The notes: generated by a model from the letters alone, not told the origin. A DNA stretch of 64,000 bases from Massilia phosphatilytica (GCF_002968015.1 NZ_PUIP01000006.1:124001-188000), one strand, 5' to 3'. Counted from the stretch's first letter, positions 34,204-43,966 are shown. Made by a program: numbers and translations.

Positions 34204-34947
34204 ATGCAAAGCAACTTACAAGAAGACGACCCGATCCTGACCACGAGCGAAGTCGCGCGCCTGCTCGGCGTGGCGACGAGCACCGTGCAGATCTGGATGG
34301 AGAGCGGCGCGATCGAGTCGTGGAAAACGCCGGGCGGACACCGCCGCACGCGCCTGAGCCTCGTGCAAGGCCTGATGCATGGCGACGACCAGACCCGGTC
34401 GACCCCGAATCCCAGCACGGACAAGGAATACCAGCCCGCGCTGCAGCCCGGCTACCCCGTCGGCGCCAACGAACGTTCGCGCCTTGCCGCGCTGGCCGCC
34501 ACCGGCCTCGTCGACACCGACGAGGAAGCCCGCTTCGACCGTCTCGTGCGCCTCGCGTCGATGGTGACCGGCTCGCCGATCGCCCTCATCTCCCTGCTGA
34601 CGTCGACCCGCCAGTGGTTCAAGGCGAGAGTCGGCCTGGCCGCCCGCGAAACGCCCCGCGACTGGGCGTTCTGCTCGCACGCGATCCTGAAAAACGAGCT
34701 GTTTGTCGTCGAAGACGCGATGGAAGACGAGCGCTTCCGCACGAATCCCCTCGTGCTGCAGGAACCGCACATCCGTTTCTATGCCGGCGTGCCGCTGCGC
34801 GACAAGTCCGGCCAGCCGCTCGGCACCTTGTGCGTCATCGACCGCGAGCCGCGCCGCCTGCGCGCGGCCGAAGTGCAAGGCCTCATCGACCTGGCCGAGA
34901 TCGCGTCGAACGAGATCCAGGCCACGGGCCGCAACACACGCAACTGA
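34204..34947 (+). CDS. HTH (MerR/excisionase-like) plus GAF domain regulator
   Basis: 247 residues from the ATG preceded by AGGAAG. Residues about 12-60 form an excisionase/MerR-like helix-turn-helix (LTTSEVARLLGVATSTVQIWMESG, then WKTPGGHRRTR), which binds DNA. A linker (about 60-95) leads to a GAF domain (about 100-240) with the typical FDRLVRLASMVTGSPIALISL start, DWAFCSHAIL and GTLCVIDREPR. The domain pairing suggests a one-component sensor, or a protein reading redox or a small ligand. A TATACT -10 candidate stands at 34178-34183. The stop abuts the convergent Sel1-like gene. Confidence 0.82.
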   Translation: MQSNLQEDDPILTTSEVARLLGVATSTVQIWMESGAIESWKTPGGHRRTRLSLVQGLMHGDDQTRSTPNPSTDKEYQPALQPGYPVGANERSRLAALAATGLVDTDEEARFDRLVRLASMVTGSPIALISLLTSTRQWFKARVGLAARETPRDWAFCSHAILKNELFVVEDAMEDERFRTNPLVLQEPHIRFYAGVPLRDKSGQPLGTLCVIDREPRRLRAAEVQGLIDLAEIASNEIQATGRNTRN

Positions 34948-35313
34948 TCAATGCCTGGCCGCCGCGTGCGCGCGGTGCGCCAGCGCGTGCGCGGCCGCGC
35001 GCATGAGAGACTCGGCCCGCTGCGGGTCAGGTTCGGCCAGCGCCAGTTCCTGCAACGCCTCCGGATAATCCGCCTCCGCCGCCCGCTCCAGCCACGCGCG
35101 GGCCGCCGCCGCATCGCGCGGCCCGCCTTCCCCTTCCGCCAGCATGTGCGCCAGCAGGAACATCGCGGCCGGTGCGCCGGCTTCCGCCTCCTGTTGCAGG
35201 CAGCGCCGTCCAGCGTCCGGATCGGCGGCGCGCCGGGCGAGGCATTCCGGCAGCGCCGCGGCGGCAGCCGGCGCCAACGCGGCGAGCAGCAAGGCCGCGA
35301 GCAGCCGCTTCAT
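34948..35313 (-). CDS. Short exported Sel1-like repeat protein
   Basis: 121 residues: a signal peptide (MKRLLAALLLAALAPAAAAA) and a helical Ala-rich body with a Sel1-like repeat (AMFLLAHMLAEGEGGPRDAAAARAWLERAAE is the region, about 48-80) and a second partial repeat. Two Cys near the mature N-terminus (PECLARR, RRCLQQ) could pair. It overlaps the end of the CpdB-like gene by four bases (ATGA), so it is translated from the same mRNA; a scaffold or accessory role is a guess. Confidence 0.65.
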   Translation of the reverse strand: MKRLLAALLLAALAPAAAAALPECLARRAADPDAGRRCLQQEAEAGAPAAMFLLAHMLAEGEGGPRDAAAARAWLERAAEADYPEALQELALAEPDPQRAESLMRAAAHALAHRAHAAARH

Positions 35314-37319
35314 TTCGACAGGTCGACCGCGTACAGCGCGAAGCCCTTGCCCTGGCCGTCGTCCGCGCGCAGTTCCGTGACGTTGTCGATGCCGGCCGCG
35401 CGCGCCAGGTCCAGCTTGCCCGGCGGTGCGTGAAACACGACCGGCCCGGCCGTCGCGACAGGCGCGAAGCGCCAGCTGCGGGCGGCGCCGTCGGCAGCGC
35501 GCGTGAGCCGCTTGTGCGTGCGGATCCAGGCGATGAGGACGTCGCGGTTCGTGTCCGGCGCCGCGATCACCGTCTTGCTGCCGTCAAGGCCGGGGAAGTT
35601 GCCGCCGCCGCTCGCGCGGTAGTTATTGGTCGCGACGAGGAACGCCTGGCTGCTCCCCACCGGCTTGCCCTGCCACGTCAGGTTGCGGATGCGCTGGCCG
35701 GGCGGGCGCGTCACGTCGATCTCGTACTGGAGCCCGGGGTCCGTGACCATGTCAAAGTTATAGCTGGGGAAGCCGCCGTTGACGAGTTCCTGCGGTTCGG
35801 TGCGCGACGGGTCGATGGTATTGAAGCGCTGCGCCGCCTTTTCCAGCCACGCCGCCAGGGCCGCCCCGTCGATTTTCACCGCGTACAGCGAATTGGGATA
35901 CAGGTACAGGTCCGCCGCATTGTTCAGCGCGAGACTGCCGGCCGCCACGTCCGTGTAGTCGCCCGGCCCCGCCACGCCGGCCTTGAACGGGGCCGACACG
36001 GACAGCACGGGCAGGTCCGCGTACTGCGGCAGATTGGCCTTCACGTAGGCGCGCACATAGTCGGCCTGCGCCGCGTTGACGGCCTGGATCGCGGACGGGT
36101 CGCCCACGTCGGCAAAATACGTCGCCATGCGGAAGTCCGTGCTGCCCACGGGCGTCTGCACGTAGCGGATCGTCGCCTCGTGCTCGGCGCGCACGAGGTC
36201 CAGCACGGCCGGATCGGCGGCGACATACGATTTGTCGGCCTGCTGCGTGGCGCGCGTCTCGACGACCGTCTGGTCACGCGCGATCGTCCAGCCTTTGCCG
36301 TCGTGGCGCAGGTCGAAGCGGATCACGCCCAGGTTCTTGCCCCACAGGCTCGCCATCACGGTCGGCACGCCGAACACGGTGCCGCGCGCCTTGTCCACGT
36401 GCGGCAGGTTGAACTGCGCGACGGTACTGGCCGGATTCGGGAACAGCTGGTGCGCGTGGCCCAGCAGCAGCGCGTCGATGCCCGGCACCTGCGCAAGGTA
36501 ATAATTCCCGTTTTCCATCGTGGGCGAATACGGCCCCGCATCCAGGCCGCCGTGCGAGATCGCGACGATCACGTCGGCACCCTTGCGGCGCATTTCCGGG
36601 ATGTAGCGTTGCGCGGTCTCGACCACGCCTCGAGTGACGACGCGGCCTTCCAGCCAGCGCTTGTCCCACGACATGATCGCGGGCGTCGTAAAACCGATGA
36701 TGCCCACCCTGACCGTCGCCTCGACGGGCTTGCCGGTGGCGTCCACGGCATGCACGCGCTTGGCGATGATCCGGTACGGCGCGAACAGCGGCTTGTGCGT
36801 CCTCGCGCTGACGACGTTGGCCAGTACGATCGGAAAACCGGGGCCGGCGCAGGCTTTTTTCGCGCGCGGGACGCCGGCCACGTCGAAGCGGCTGCCCGTC
36901 ACCTGGCCGAGGAAACCGAGGCCGTAGTTGAAATCATGGTTGCCGACGCCGCCGCCGTCATAGCCCAGCCGTTTCATCACCTTGTGGATGCCCAGCGGTT
37001 CGCCGCATGCCACGGGCGCGACAACCGCCTGGTAATCACCCAGCGCCGTGCCCTGGATCGTGTCGCCATTGTCGAGCAGTACCGTGTTCGGGAAGTCGCG
37101 CCGCGCCTGGGCGATCAGGGTCGCCGTACGGTCCAGGCCCAGCGACGGGTCGGCCGCCAGCTTGAAGTAATCGTAACCGACGACGTTCGCGTGGATGTCG
37201 GTCGTCTCCAGGATCGCGAGTGTGGCGCGGCTGCCGGCCGGCACCGGCGCGGCCGCAGCGGCGGAGACCACGGCCGCGAGCGGCATCAGGCGGAACAGAT
37301 GGGAAAGGTGGCGCGTCAT
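35310..37319 (-). CDS. cpdB: 2',3'-cyclic-nucleotide 2'-phosphodiesterase / 3'-nucleotidase
   Basis: 669 residues, about the size of E. coli CpdB. A signal peptide (HLFRLMPLAAVVSAAAAAPVPA) is followed by the metallophosphatase domain with LAILETTDIHANV, LDNGDTIQG, VGNHDFNYG and LGHAHQLFP, and then the 5'-nucleotidase C-terminal domain (VATNNYRASGGGNFPGL, the substrate-specificity region). A periplasmic enzyme that scavenges phosphate and nucleosides from RNA breakdown products. A four-base overlap ties it to the downstream Sel1-like gene. Confidence 0.93.
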   Translation of the reverse strand: MTRHLSHLFRLMPLAAVVSAAAAAPVPAGSRATLAILETTDIHANVVGYDYFKLAADPSLGLDRTATLIAQARRDFPNTVLLDNGDTIQGTALGDYQAVVAPVACGEPLGIHKVMKRLGYDGGGVGNHDFNYGLGFLGQVTGSRFDVAGVPRAKKACAGPGFPIVLANVVSARTHKPLFAPYRIIAKRVHAVDATGKPVEATVRVGIIGFTTPAIMSWDKRWLEGRVVTRGVVETAQRYIPEMRRKGADVIVAISHGGLDAGPYSPTMENGNYYLAQVPGIDALLLGHAHQLFPNPASTVAQFNLPHVDKARGTVFGVPTVMASLWGKNLGVIRFDLRHDGKGWTIARDQTVVETRATQQADKSYVAADPAVLDLVRAEHEATIRYVQTPVGSTDFRMATYFADVGDPSAIQAVNAAQADYVRAYVKANLPQYADLPVLSVSAPFKAGVAGPGDYTDVAAGSLALNNAADLYLYPNSLYAVKIDGAALAAWLEKAAQRFNTIDPSRTEPQELVNGGFPSYNFDMVTDPGLQYEIDVTRPPGQRIRNLTWQGKPVGSSQAFLVATNNYRASGGGNFPGLDGSKTVIAAPDTNRDVLIAWIRTHKRLTRAADGAARSWRFAPVATAGPVVFHAPPGKLDLARAAGIDNVTELRADDGQGKGFALYAVDLSK

Positions 37320-37352
37320 GGGCTCGCATCATAAAGCATGCGCACACTAAGG

Positions 37353-37358
37353 TATAAT
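37353..37358 (+). promoter_or_regulatory. Promoter -10 element of prfB
   Basis: A perfect TATAAT 39 bp before the prfB ATG. The -35 region at the right distance is poor. It marks prfB as starting its own transcript, independent of recJ. Confidence 0.5.
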
Positions 37359-37396
37359 CTCCGGTTCGATTCAACCACACAAAATTGCCACAGACC

Positions 37397-38501
37397 ATGG
37401 AAGCTGAACGCATCAACGCCCTCTCCTCCCTGCTGAACGACCTGACCAGCCGTGAAGCCGAACTTCGGAGGTATCTTTGACTTCGACCGCAAAGCGGAGA
37501 AGTTAGAGCAGGTCAACCAGGAACTGGAAGACCCCGCCATCTGGAACGACCAGAAACGCGCCCAGGAGATGGGCCGCGAGAAGAAGGCGCTGGAAGGCGT
37601 CGTCCTCACGCTGGAAAAGGCGCGCGCCGACCTGGGCGACGCGTCCGACCTGTTCGAGATGGCCCGTGAGGAAGGCGACGACGCCACCATTGAAGCCGTG
37701 GAAGCTGATGCCGGCGAGATCGCGAAAGTGATCGAGCAGATGGAATTCCGCCGCATGTTCAGCAACCCGATGGACCACGCCAGCTGCTTCATCGACATCC
37801 AGGCCGGCGCCGGCGGCACCGAAGCCCAGGACTGGGCGTCGATGCTGATGCGCCAGTACCTGCGCTATTGCGAGCGCAAGGGCTTCAAGGCCGAGGTCAT
37901 GGAACTGTCCGAGGGCGAGGTCGCCGGTATCAAGACAGCCACCATCAAGGTCGAGGGCGAGTACGCCTACGGCCACCTGCGCACCGAAACGGGCGTGCAC
38001 CGCCTCGTACGCAAGTCGCCGTTCGACTCGGCCAACGGCCGCCATACGTCGTTCTCGTCGATCTTCGTGTACCCGGAAGTGGACGAATCGATCGAAATCG
38101 AAATCAACCCGGCCGACGTGCGTATCGATACGTACCGCGCATCGGGTGCCGGCGGCCAGCACATCAACAAGACCGACTCCGCGGTGCGCCTGACGCACGC
38201 GCCGTCGGGTATCGTCGTGCAATGCCAGAACGACCGCTCGCAGCACCGTAACAAGGCCGAAGCCTTCGACATGCTGCGCGCCAAACTGTTCGAACTCGAG
38301 CTGCGCAAGCGCATGGCCGAGCAGCAGAAACTGGAAGATTCGAAGACCGACGTGGGCTGGGGCCACCAGATCCGTTCATACGTCCTCGACCAGTCGCGCA
38401 TCAAGGACCTGCGGACCGGCTTCGAGACCGGCAACACGAAGAACGTGCTGGACGGCGACCTCGACGACTTCATCTCCGCCTCGCTGAAGCAGGGCGTATA
38501 A
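37397..38501 (+). CDS. prfB: Peptide chain release factor 2, with programmed +1 frameshift
   Basis: Recognises UGA and UAA stop codons. A first frame starts at ATG 37397 and hits TGA at 37478-37480. The slippery site CTT-TGA-C (37475-37481) with CGGAGG just upstream (internal Shine-Dalgarno) is the classic RF2 autoregulatory site. Shifting +1 joins the main frame, giving 367 residues (E. coli 365). The main frame carries the SPF specificity tripeptide ([11 protein letters not shown]) and the catalytic GGQ ([13 protein letters not shown]). Not a broken gene: the frameshift is the normal control. Confidence 0.97.
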
Positions 38502-38504
38502 ACG

Positions 38505-39167
38505 ATGACGAAGCCCGCCTTCATTTTTGACATGGACGGCACCATCGTCGACAACATGGCGTTCCACACGGATTCCTGGCTGGCGTTCTTCGAGCGCCGC
38601 GGCAAGACGTACGACGCCGACACGTTCTTCCGCGAGACGGCGGGCGCGCAGGGTCGCGAGATCCTGCGCGAACGCCTCGGCCCGGAGATGTCGGACGACG
38701 AGATCGCCGTGCTGGCGCACGAGAAGGATGTGCTGTACCGCGAGATGTACGGCCCGCACCGCAGCGCGATCCAGGGCTTCGAGGAGTTCGTGACGGCGGC
38801 GCGCGCGCAAGGCGTGAAGCTGGCGGTGGCGACGTCCGCCCCGCCCGCGAACATCGTCTTCACGCTCGACGAACTGGATCTGCGCCGCCACTTCGACGCG
38901 GTCGTCGGCGCGGCCGACGTCGCGCGCGGCAAGCCGCATCCGGACGTCTTCCTGAAAGCGGCCGACAAGCTCGGCGTGGCCCCGCAGGACTGCATCGTGT
39001 TCGAAGACGCGCCGATGGGCGTGGAAGCGGCGCGCCGCGCTGGCATGAAGGCCGTCGTCATCACGACCACGCTGCCCGCCGCCGCCTTCGCCGAATTCGA
39101 CAACGTCGTGCGCCTCGTCGAACACTACGAAGACCTGGACGTCGGCGATTTGCTCGGCACCCCGTGA
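38505..39167 (+). CDS. HAD-family phosphatase, beta-phosphoglucomutase-like
   Basis: 220 residues. HAD motif [11 protein letters not shown] with the nucleophilic Asp, motif II in LAVATSAPP, the Lys in [10 protein letters not shown] and motif [18 protein letters not shown]. The cap lies between motifs I and II (about 20-85), as in beta-phosphoglucomutase and phosphoglycolate phosphatase relatives. The substrate is unknown. It lies three bases after prfB and 23 bp before lysS, so all three are probably cotranscribed. Confidence 0.88.
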   Translation: MTKPAFIFDMDGTIVDNMAFHTDSWLAFFERRGKTYDADTFFRETAGAQGREILRERLGPEMSDDEIAVLAHEKDVLYREMYGPHRSAIQGFEEFVTAARAQGVKLAVATSAPPANIVFTLDELDLRRHFDAVVGAADVARGKPHPDVFLKAADKLGVAPQDCIVFEDAPMGVEAARRAGMKAVVITTTLPAAAFAEFDNVVRLVEHYEDLDVGDLLGTP

Positions 39168-39190
39168 TTCCAAACCAGACAGAGACTGAC

Positions 39191-40735
39191 ATGAGTAACG
39201 AGAACCAAGAACAACAACACGAGCCGTCGACGCTCGCGGCCGAGGACAACAAGATCATCGCCGAGCGCCGCGCCAAGCTGGCAGCGATCCGCGAAAAAGG
39301 CATCGCGTTCCCGAACGACTTCGTCCCGCAGCACAAGGCGGCCGACCTCACCGAGCAGTTCGGCGGCTGGACCCGCGAACAGCTGGAAGCGGAACCGCAG
39401 CAGGTCGTGCTGGCCGGCCGCATGATGCTCAAGCGCGAAGCGGGCAAGAAGGCCGCCTTCGCCACGCTGCAGGATGCGTCGGGCCCGCGCGCCGACGGCC
39501 GTATCCAGATCTACGTCACGCTGGACAACACGGGCGAGGAAGCGATGGAAGCGCTGCGCCACTACGACCTGGGCGATATCCTGGGCGTCGTGGGCACGCT
39601 GTTCAAGACGAAGACCGACGAACTGACCGTGAAGGTCACGACGCTGCGCCTGATCACCAAGTCCCTGCGTCCGCTGCCGGACAAGTTCCACGGCCTCGCC
39701 GACCAGGAAACGAAGTACCGCCAGCGCTACGTCGACCTGATCATGAACGAGGAAACCCGCCGCACGTTCAAGGCGCGCACCGCCGCGATCTCGTCGATCC
39801 GCCGCTTCATGCAGGATCACGGCTTCATGGAAGTCGAGACCCCGATGCTGCACGCGATCCCGGGCGGCGCCGCGGCGAAACCGTTCATCACGCACCACAA
39901 CGCGCTCGACATGCAGATGTTCCTGCGAATCGCGCCGGAACTGTACCTGAAGCGCCTCGTGGTCGGCGGCTTCGACCGCGTGTTCGAAATCAACCGTAAC
40001 TTCCGCAACGAGGGCGTGTCGATCCGCCACAATCCGGAGTTCACGATGATGGAGTTCTACGCTGCGTGGACCGACTACAAGTGGCTGATGGACTTCACGG
40101 AAGCCGTGATCCGCCAGGCCGCCATCGACGCCCACGGCACCGCCGAACTGACGTACGGCGGCCGCGCACTGGACCTGTCCAAGCCGTTCCACCGCCTGAC
40201 GATCGTCCAGGCCATCAACAAGTTCGCCCCGAACTACACGGACGAACAGCTGCACGACATGGACTTCCTGAAAGCGGAGCTGGCCAAGTTCGGCGTCAAG
40301 CCGCACGCCATCTCGGGCCTGGGCGCGCTGCAGCTGTCGCTGTTCGAAGAGACGGCGGAAGCGCAGCTGTGGGAACCGACCTTCATCATCGACTACCCGG
40401 TCGAAGTGTCGCCGCTGGCGCGCGCGTCGGATTCGCGCGAAGGCATCACCGAGCGCTTCGAGCTGTTCATGGTGGGCCGCGAGATCGCCAACGGCTTCTC
40501 CGAGCTGAACGATCCGGAAGACCAGTCGGCACGCTTCCTGGCGCAGGTCGAAGCGAAGCAGGCGGGCGACGAGGAGGCGATGTACTACGACGCCGACTAC
40601 ATCCGCGCGCTGGAATACGGCATGCCCCCGACAGGCGGCTGCGGCATCGGTATCGACCGTCTCATGATGATCATCACCGATTCGCCGAACATCCGCGACG
40701 TGCTGCTGTTCCCGCACCTGCGCAAGGAAGATTAA
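39191..40735 (+). CDS. lysS: Lysyl-tRNA synthetase, class II
   Basis: 514 residues from MSNENQEQ; an in-frame ATG nine codons earlier is less likely. The N-terminal OB-fold anticodon domain (about 55-165) precedes the class II core: motif 1 around [16 protein letters not shown], motif 2 [14 protein letters not shown], and motif 3 [12 protein letters not shown]. It charges tRNA-Lys in the cytoplasm. The gene follows prfB and a HAD gene; prfB-lysS linkage is shared with E. coli. Confidence 0.96.
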   Translation: MSNENQEQQHEPSTLAAEDNKIIAERRAKLAAIREKGIAFPNDFVPQHKAADLTEQFGGWTREQLEAEPQQVVLAGRMMLKREAGKKAAFATLQDASGPRADGRIQIYVTLDNTGEEAMEALRHYDLGDILGVVGTLFKTKTDELTVKVTTLRLITKSLRPLPDKFHGLADQETKYRQRYVDLIMNEETRRTFKARTAAISSIRRFMQDHGFMEVETPMLHAIPGGAAAKPFITHHNALDMQMFLRIAPELYLKRLVVGGFDRVFEINRNFRNEGVSIRHNPEFTMMEFYAAWTDYKWLMDFTEAVIRQAAIDAHGTAELTYGGRALDLSKPFHRLTIVQAINKFAPNYTDEQLHDMDFLKAELAKFGVKPHAISGLGALQLSLFEETAEAQLWEPTFIIDYPVEVSPLARASDSREGITERFELFMVGREIANGFSELNDPEDQSARFLAQVEAKQAGDEEAMYYDADYIRALEYGMPPTGGCGIGIDRLMMIITDSPNIRDVLLFPHLRKED

Positions 40736-40751
40736 GCGTCACGCATCACAA

Positions 40752-40783
40752 AAAAAAGGCGCGGATCCGTCCGCGCCTTTTTT
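40752..40783. terminator. Strong bidirectional terminator after lysS
   Basis: An A-run, GGCGCGGA, loop TCCG, TCCGCGCC, then TTTTTT. It serves lysS on the plus strand and the convergent ppnN on the minus strand. Confidence 0.92.
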
Positions 40784-40790
40784 CATGGGT

Positions 40791-42161
40791 TTATCGCACC
40801 ACGCGATAGCAGGGAACGTATTCCTTGCCCGGCAACTTCATGCGGCTCTGCTCGACGAACGACTGCAGCAGCTTGTCCATCGGCGCCATGATCTCGTTCT
40901 CGCCGTGGATCTCGAACTTGCCATACTGTTCGATCGCGCGGATGCCCTCTTCCTTCACGTTGCCCGCGACGACGCCGGAGAACGCGCGGCGCAGGTTCGC
41001 CGCCAGCAGGTGCGTTTCCTGGTTCTTGTGCAGCGACAGGTTGCGCATGTTGTCGTGCGTGGGACGGAACGGCTTCTGGAATTCCGGATCGATCCGCAGG
41101 CCCCAGTTGAAGTAGTACGCATCGCTGCGCGACTTGCGGAATTCGCGCACCTGACGGATCCCCTGCTGCATCTCGCGCGCCACCGCGTCCGGATCGTCGA
41201 TGATGATCTTGTAGCGGCGCTGCGCCGCTTCGCCCAGGGTCAGGCCGATGAACTGGTCGATCTGCTCGAAGTATTCGCGCGCCGTCGACGGGCCCGTGAA
41301 CACGAGCGGGAACGGCACTTCCGCGTTCTCCGGATGGAGCAGGATACCGAGGATGTACAGGATCTCTTCCGCCGTGCCGGCGCCGCCAGGGAACACAACG
41401 ATGCCGTGGCCCGTGCGCACGAAGGCTTCCAGGCGCTTCTCGATGTCCGGCATGATCACGAGGTCGTTGACGATCGGGTTCGGCGACTCCGCCGCGATGA
41501 TGCCCGGCTCCGAGATGCCGAGGTAGCGGCCGCCCTGCAGGCGCTGCTTGGCGTGGCCGATAGTGGCGCCCTTCATCGGGCCCTTCATCGCGCCCGGGCC
41601 GCAGCCCGTGCAGATATCGAGTTCGCGCAGGCCGAGCTGGTAACCGACGTGCTTCGAATAGTTGTACTCGACGCGGTTGATCGAGTGACCGCCCCAGCAC
41701 ACGACGAGGTTAGGATTGCGCTGCGGCTGGATCACATTGGCGTTGCGCAGGATATGGAAGACGGCGTCCGTGATGCCTTCCGGGCGCGTGAGGTCGAAGC
41801 GCGGATTGTCCGTCACTTCGAAGTTCACATAGACGATGTCGCGCAGGACCGAGAACAGGTGCTCGTGGATACCCTTGATCATCTTGCCGTCCACGAAGGC
41901 GTGGGCGGGCGCGCCGCGGATATCGAGCTTGATGCCGCGTTCGCGCTGGATGATCTTGATATCGAAATCCTTGTACCGTTCCAGGAGTTCCTTGCCGTCG
42001 TCGATCGAACTGCCGGAGTTGAGCACCGCGAGCGCGCATTTGCGGAAGATCTGGTACAGCCCACCCTGGCTCGTATCGAGCAGCTTGGCCACTTCGGCCT
42101 TCGACAGGACTTCCAGCCGTCCTTCCGGAGAAATCAGCGTATCGACAACGTCGTAATTCAT
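40791..42161 (-). CDS. ppnN: Nucleotide 5'-monophosphate nucleosidase (PpnN/YgdH)
   Basis: 456 residues (E. coli PpnN has 454). The LOG-like Rossmann core shows VVCWGGHSI, CTGCGPGAMKGPMKGA, and VVFPGGAGTAEEILYILG, the PGGxGTxxE signature that binds the nucleotide phosphate and ribose. Flanking N- and C-terminal domains match PpnN. It hydrolyses purine and pyrimidine monophosphates to base and ribose-5-phosphate and is stimulated by (p)ppGpp in E. coli. The start at 42161 has AAGGA upstream; a farther in-frame ATG would add 70 residues unlike the family. Confidence 0.93.
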   Translation of the reverse strand: MNYDVVDTLISPEGRLEVLSKAEVAKLLDTSQGGLYQIFRKCALAVLNSGSSIDDGKELLERYKDFDIKIIQRERGIKLDIRGAPAHAFVDGKMIKGIHEHLFSVLRDIVYVNFEVTDNPRFDLTRPEGITDAVFHILRNANVIQPQRNPNLVVCWGGHSINRVEYNYSKHVGYQLGLRELDICTGCGPGAMKGPMKGATIGHAKQRLQGGRYLGISEPGIIAAESPNPIVNDLVIMPDIEKRLEAFVRTGHGIVVFPGGAGTAEEILYILGILLHPENAEVPFPLVFTGPSTAREYFEQIDQFIGLTLGEAAQRRYKIIIDDPDAVAREMQQGIRQVREFRKSRSDAYYFNWGLRIDPEFQKPFRPTHDNMRNLSLHKNQETHLLAANLRRAFSGVVAGNVKEEGIRAIEQYGKFEIHGENEIMAPMDKLLQSFVEQSRMKLPGKEYVPCYRVVR

Positions 42162-42260
42162 GGTGTGTTCCTTTTCTCTTCTGTGAATCGGTGTGGCTTT
42201 TGCTCCAATATACGACAAGTCACACGAGTTTGCGTCCCCGTTTTCGCTTATGCCGATTCC

Positions 42261-42314
42261 GCATATGGCTGAGCTGTAAAAAGCTGGCCCCATATGCACG
42301 ATTTCCACTAAAAT
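42261..42314. promoter_or_regulatory. Inverted repeat and -10 element upstream of the peptide transporter
   Basis: GCATATGG (42261-42268) pairs perfectly with CCATATGC (42290-42297), and inside them AGCT pairs with AGCT. A TAAAAT -10 candidate follows at 42309-42314. No matching -35 is seen, which would suit an activator-dependent promoter. Confidence 0.45.
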
Positions 42315-42397
42315 GCGACGCTGGGCCGCCACCCTTACCCAGGATGGCCATGCCCCGCAAACGCAAATCATTCTTATAAAGATAGGGGAGGAACCGC

Positions 42398-43900
42398 ATG
42401 AGCGGTGCAGCTACTACTACCGCGGAACCGAAGGCGGTACCGGAATTCAAGCAGATCATGGGGCACCCGGCACCGCTGTGGATGCTGTTCATGACGGAGT
42501 TCTGGGAACGCTTCGCTTTCTATGGCATCCGTTGGGCCCTGGTGCTCTACATCGTCGCCCAGTTCTACGGCGGCAGCGGCGTGGGCCAGGCCGACGCCAA
42601 CCTGACCTATGGCTCCTATCTCGCCCTGGTGTACGCCGGCGCCGTGTTCGGCGGCTACATCGCCGACCGCGTGATCGGCTACCAGCGCTCGATCCTAGTC
42701 GGCGCATCGTTCATGGTGGCCGGCCTGTTCGCCATCACGATTCCCAATCCGGACGTGTTCAAGCTGGGCCTCGCCACCATCATCGTCGGCAACGGCATGT
42801 TCAAGCCGAACATCTCCGCCATGGTCGGCCAGCTGTACGGCATCACCGACCAGCGCCGCGACTCCGGCTTCACCATCTTCTACATGGGCATCAACGGCGG
42901 CGGCTTCCTCGCCCCGATCCTGACCGGCGCCCTCGCGCAGAGCATGTCGGGCCAGACCGGCGTGCCGGCCTACAAGGTCGTGTTCTTCGCCGCCGGCGTG
43001 GGCATGATCCTGTCGCTGATCTGGTTCCAGATCGGCCGTCGCATGTTGAAGGGCATTGGCGCAGCGACCGGCCCGCTCGGGAACCCGATGCGCGTCGTCG
43101 GCGTCGTCATCGGCTCGCTGGTCGTGATCCCGGTCGTGTACTTCCTGCTGAAGCTCGGCGCGGAAAAGCTGCAGGGCGTGCTGTCGGTCCTCTTCATCAT
43201 CCTCGCGATCATGCTGATGGTGGAAGGCATCCGCGGTGGCGCGGTCGTGCGCGACAAGACGATTGCGATGCTCGTCATCTTCTTCTTCAACGTGATGTTC
43301 TGGTGCTTCTTCGAACAGGCGGGCAGCTCGTTCACCTTCCTGGCCGAATACATCGTGCGCCGCGACTTCGGCGGCTGGACCTTCCCGACCGGCTGGTTCC
43401 AGTCCGTGAACACGCTCGCGATCATCGTGTTCGCGCCGATCGTCGCCTCTGTGTGGGTCGCGATGGGCCGCAGGAACCCGTCGATCCCGCGCAAGTTCGG
43501 CCTCGGCCTGATCTTCAACGGCCTCGCCTTCCTGCTGCTGATGTTCGCGCTGCAGCATCTCGTCGGCGCCGACAGCAAGATCCCGTTCTGGACGCTGTTC
43601 ATGGTGTACGTGATCCAGTCCATCGGCGAACTGTGCCTGTCGCCGATCGGCCTGTCGATGGTGACCAAGCTCGCGCCGACCCGCCTCGTGGGCCTGGGCA
43701 TGGGCGGCTGGTTCCTGTCCACCGGCATCGGCAACAACCTGTCGGGCATCTTCGCTTCCGTCGTCTCGGGTGAAAAAGGCATGACCGTGGAATCGGCGCT
43801 GTCCGGCTACACGTTCGGCTTCTGGGCCCTGATCGGGGCCGGCGTGCTGCTGTTCCTCGTCGCGCCGCTGATCCAGAAACTGATGCACGGCGTGAAGTAA
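42398..43900 (+). CDS. POT family proton-dependent peptide transporter
   Basis: 500 residues with about 12-14 membrane helices. The family's first signature is clear in TEFWERFAFYGIRWALVLYI (ExxERFxYYG type), followed by FYMGINGGGFLAPILTG in TM5, the PTR2 signature region. Imports di- and tripeptides with protons across the inner membrane, like DtpA/DtpB. GGGGAGG upstream of the ATG is a good ribosome site. It is divergent from ppnN, sharing a 236-bp control region. Confidence 0.92.
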   Translation: MSGAATTTAEPKAVPEFKQIMGHPAPLWMLFMTEFWERFAFYGIRWALVLYIVAQFYGGSGVGQADANLTYGSYLALVYAGAVFGGYIADRVIGYQRSILVGASFMVAGLFAITIPNPDVFKLGLATIIVGNGMFKPNISAMVGQLYGITDQRRDSGFTIFYMGINGGGFLAPILTGALAQSMSGQTGVPAYKVVFFAAGVGMILSLIWFQIGRRMLKGIGAATGPLGNPMRVVGVVIGSLVVIPVVYFLLKLGAEKLQGVLSVLFIILAIMLMVEGIRGGAVVRDKTIAMLVIFFFNVMFWCFFEQAGSSFTFLAEYIVRRDFGGWTFPTGWFQSVNTLAIIVFAPIVASVWVAMGRRNPSIPRKFGLGLIFNGLAFLLLMFALQHLVGADSKIPFWTLFMVYVIQSIGELCLSPIGLSMVTKLAPTRLVGLGMGGWFLSTGIGNNLSGIFASVVSGEKGMTVESALSGYTFGFWALIGAGVLLFLVAPLIQKLMHGVK

Positions 43901-43920
43901 ATCCCGACGCTTCACCAACG

Positions 43921-43942
43921 ACGGCGGCCTGCGGGCCGCCGT
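43921..43942 (+). terminator. Hairpin after the peptide transporter
   Basis: ACGGCGGCC, loop TGCG, GGCCGCCGT, followed by a TTGTCGTTG run instead of plain T's. A probable terminator between convergent genes. Confidence 0.65.
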
Positions 43943-43966
43943 TGTCGTTGTCGTTGTCGATTCGCG

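Noticed and set aside
37452..38501. prfB starting at the ATG in the second frame
   Set aside because: The frameshift site and the upstream frame with MEAERIN show the true start at 37397.
40738..40790. A small RNA between lysS and ppnN
   Set aside because: The only structure is a bidirectional terminator, and the gap is too short.
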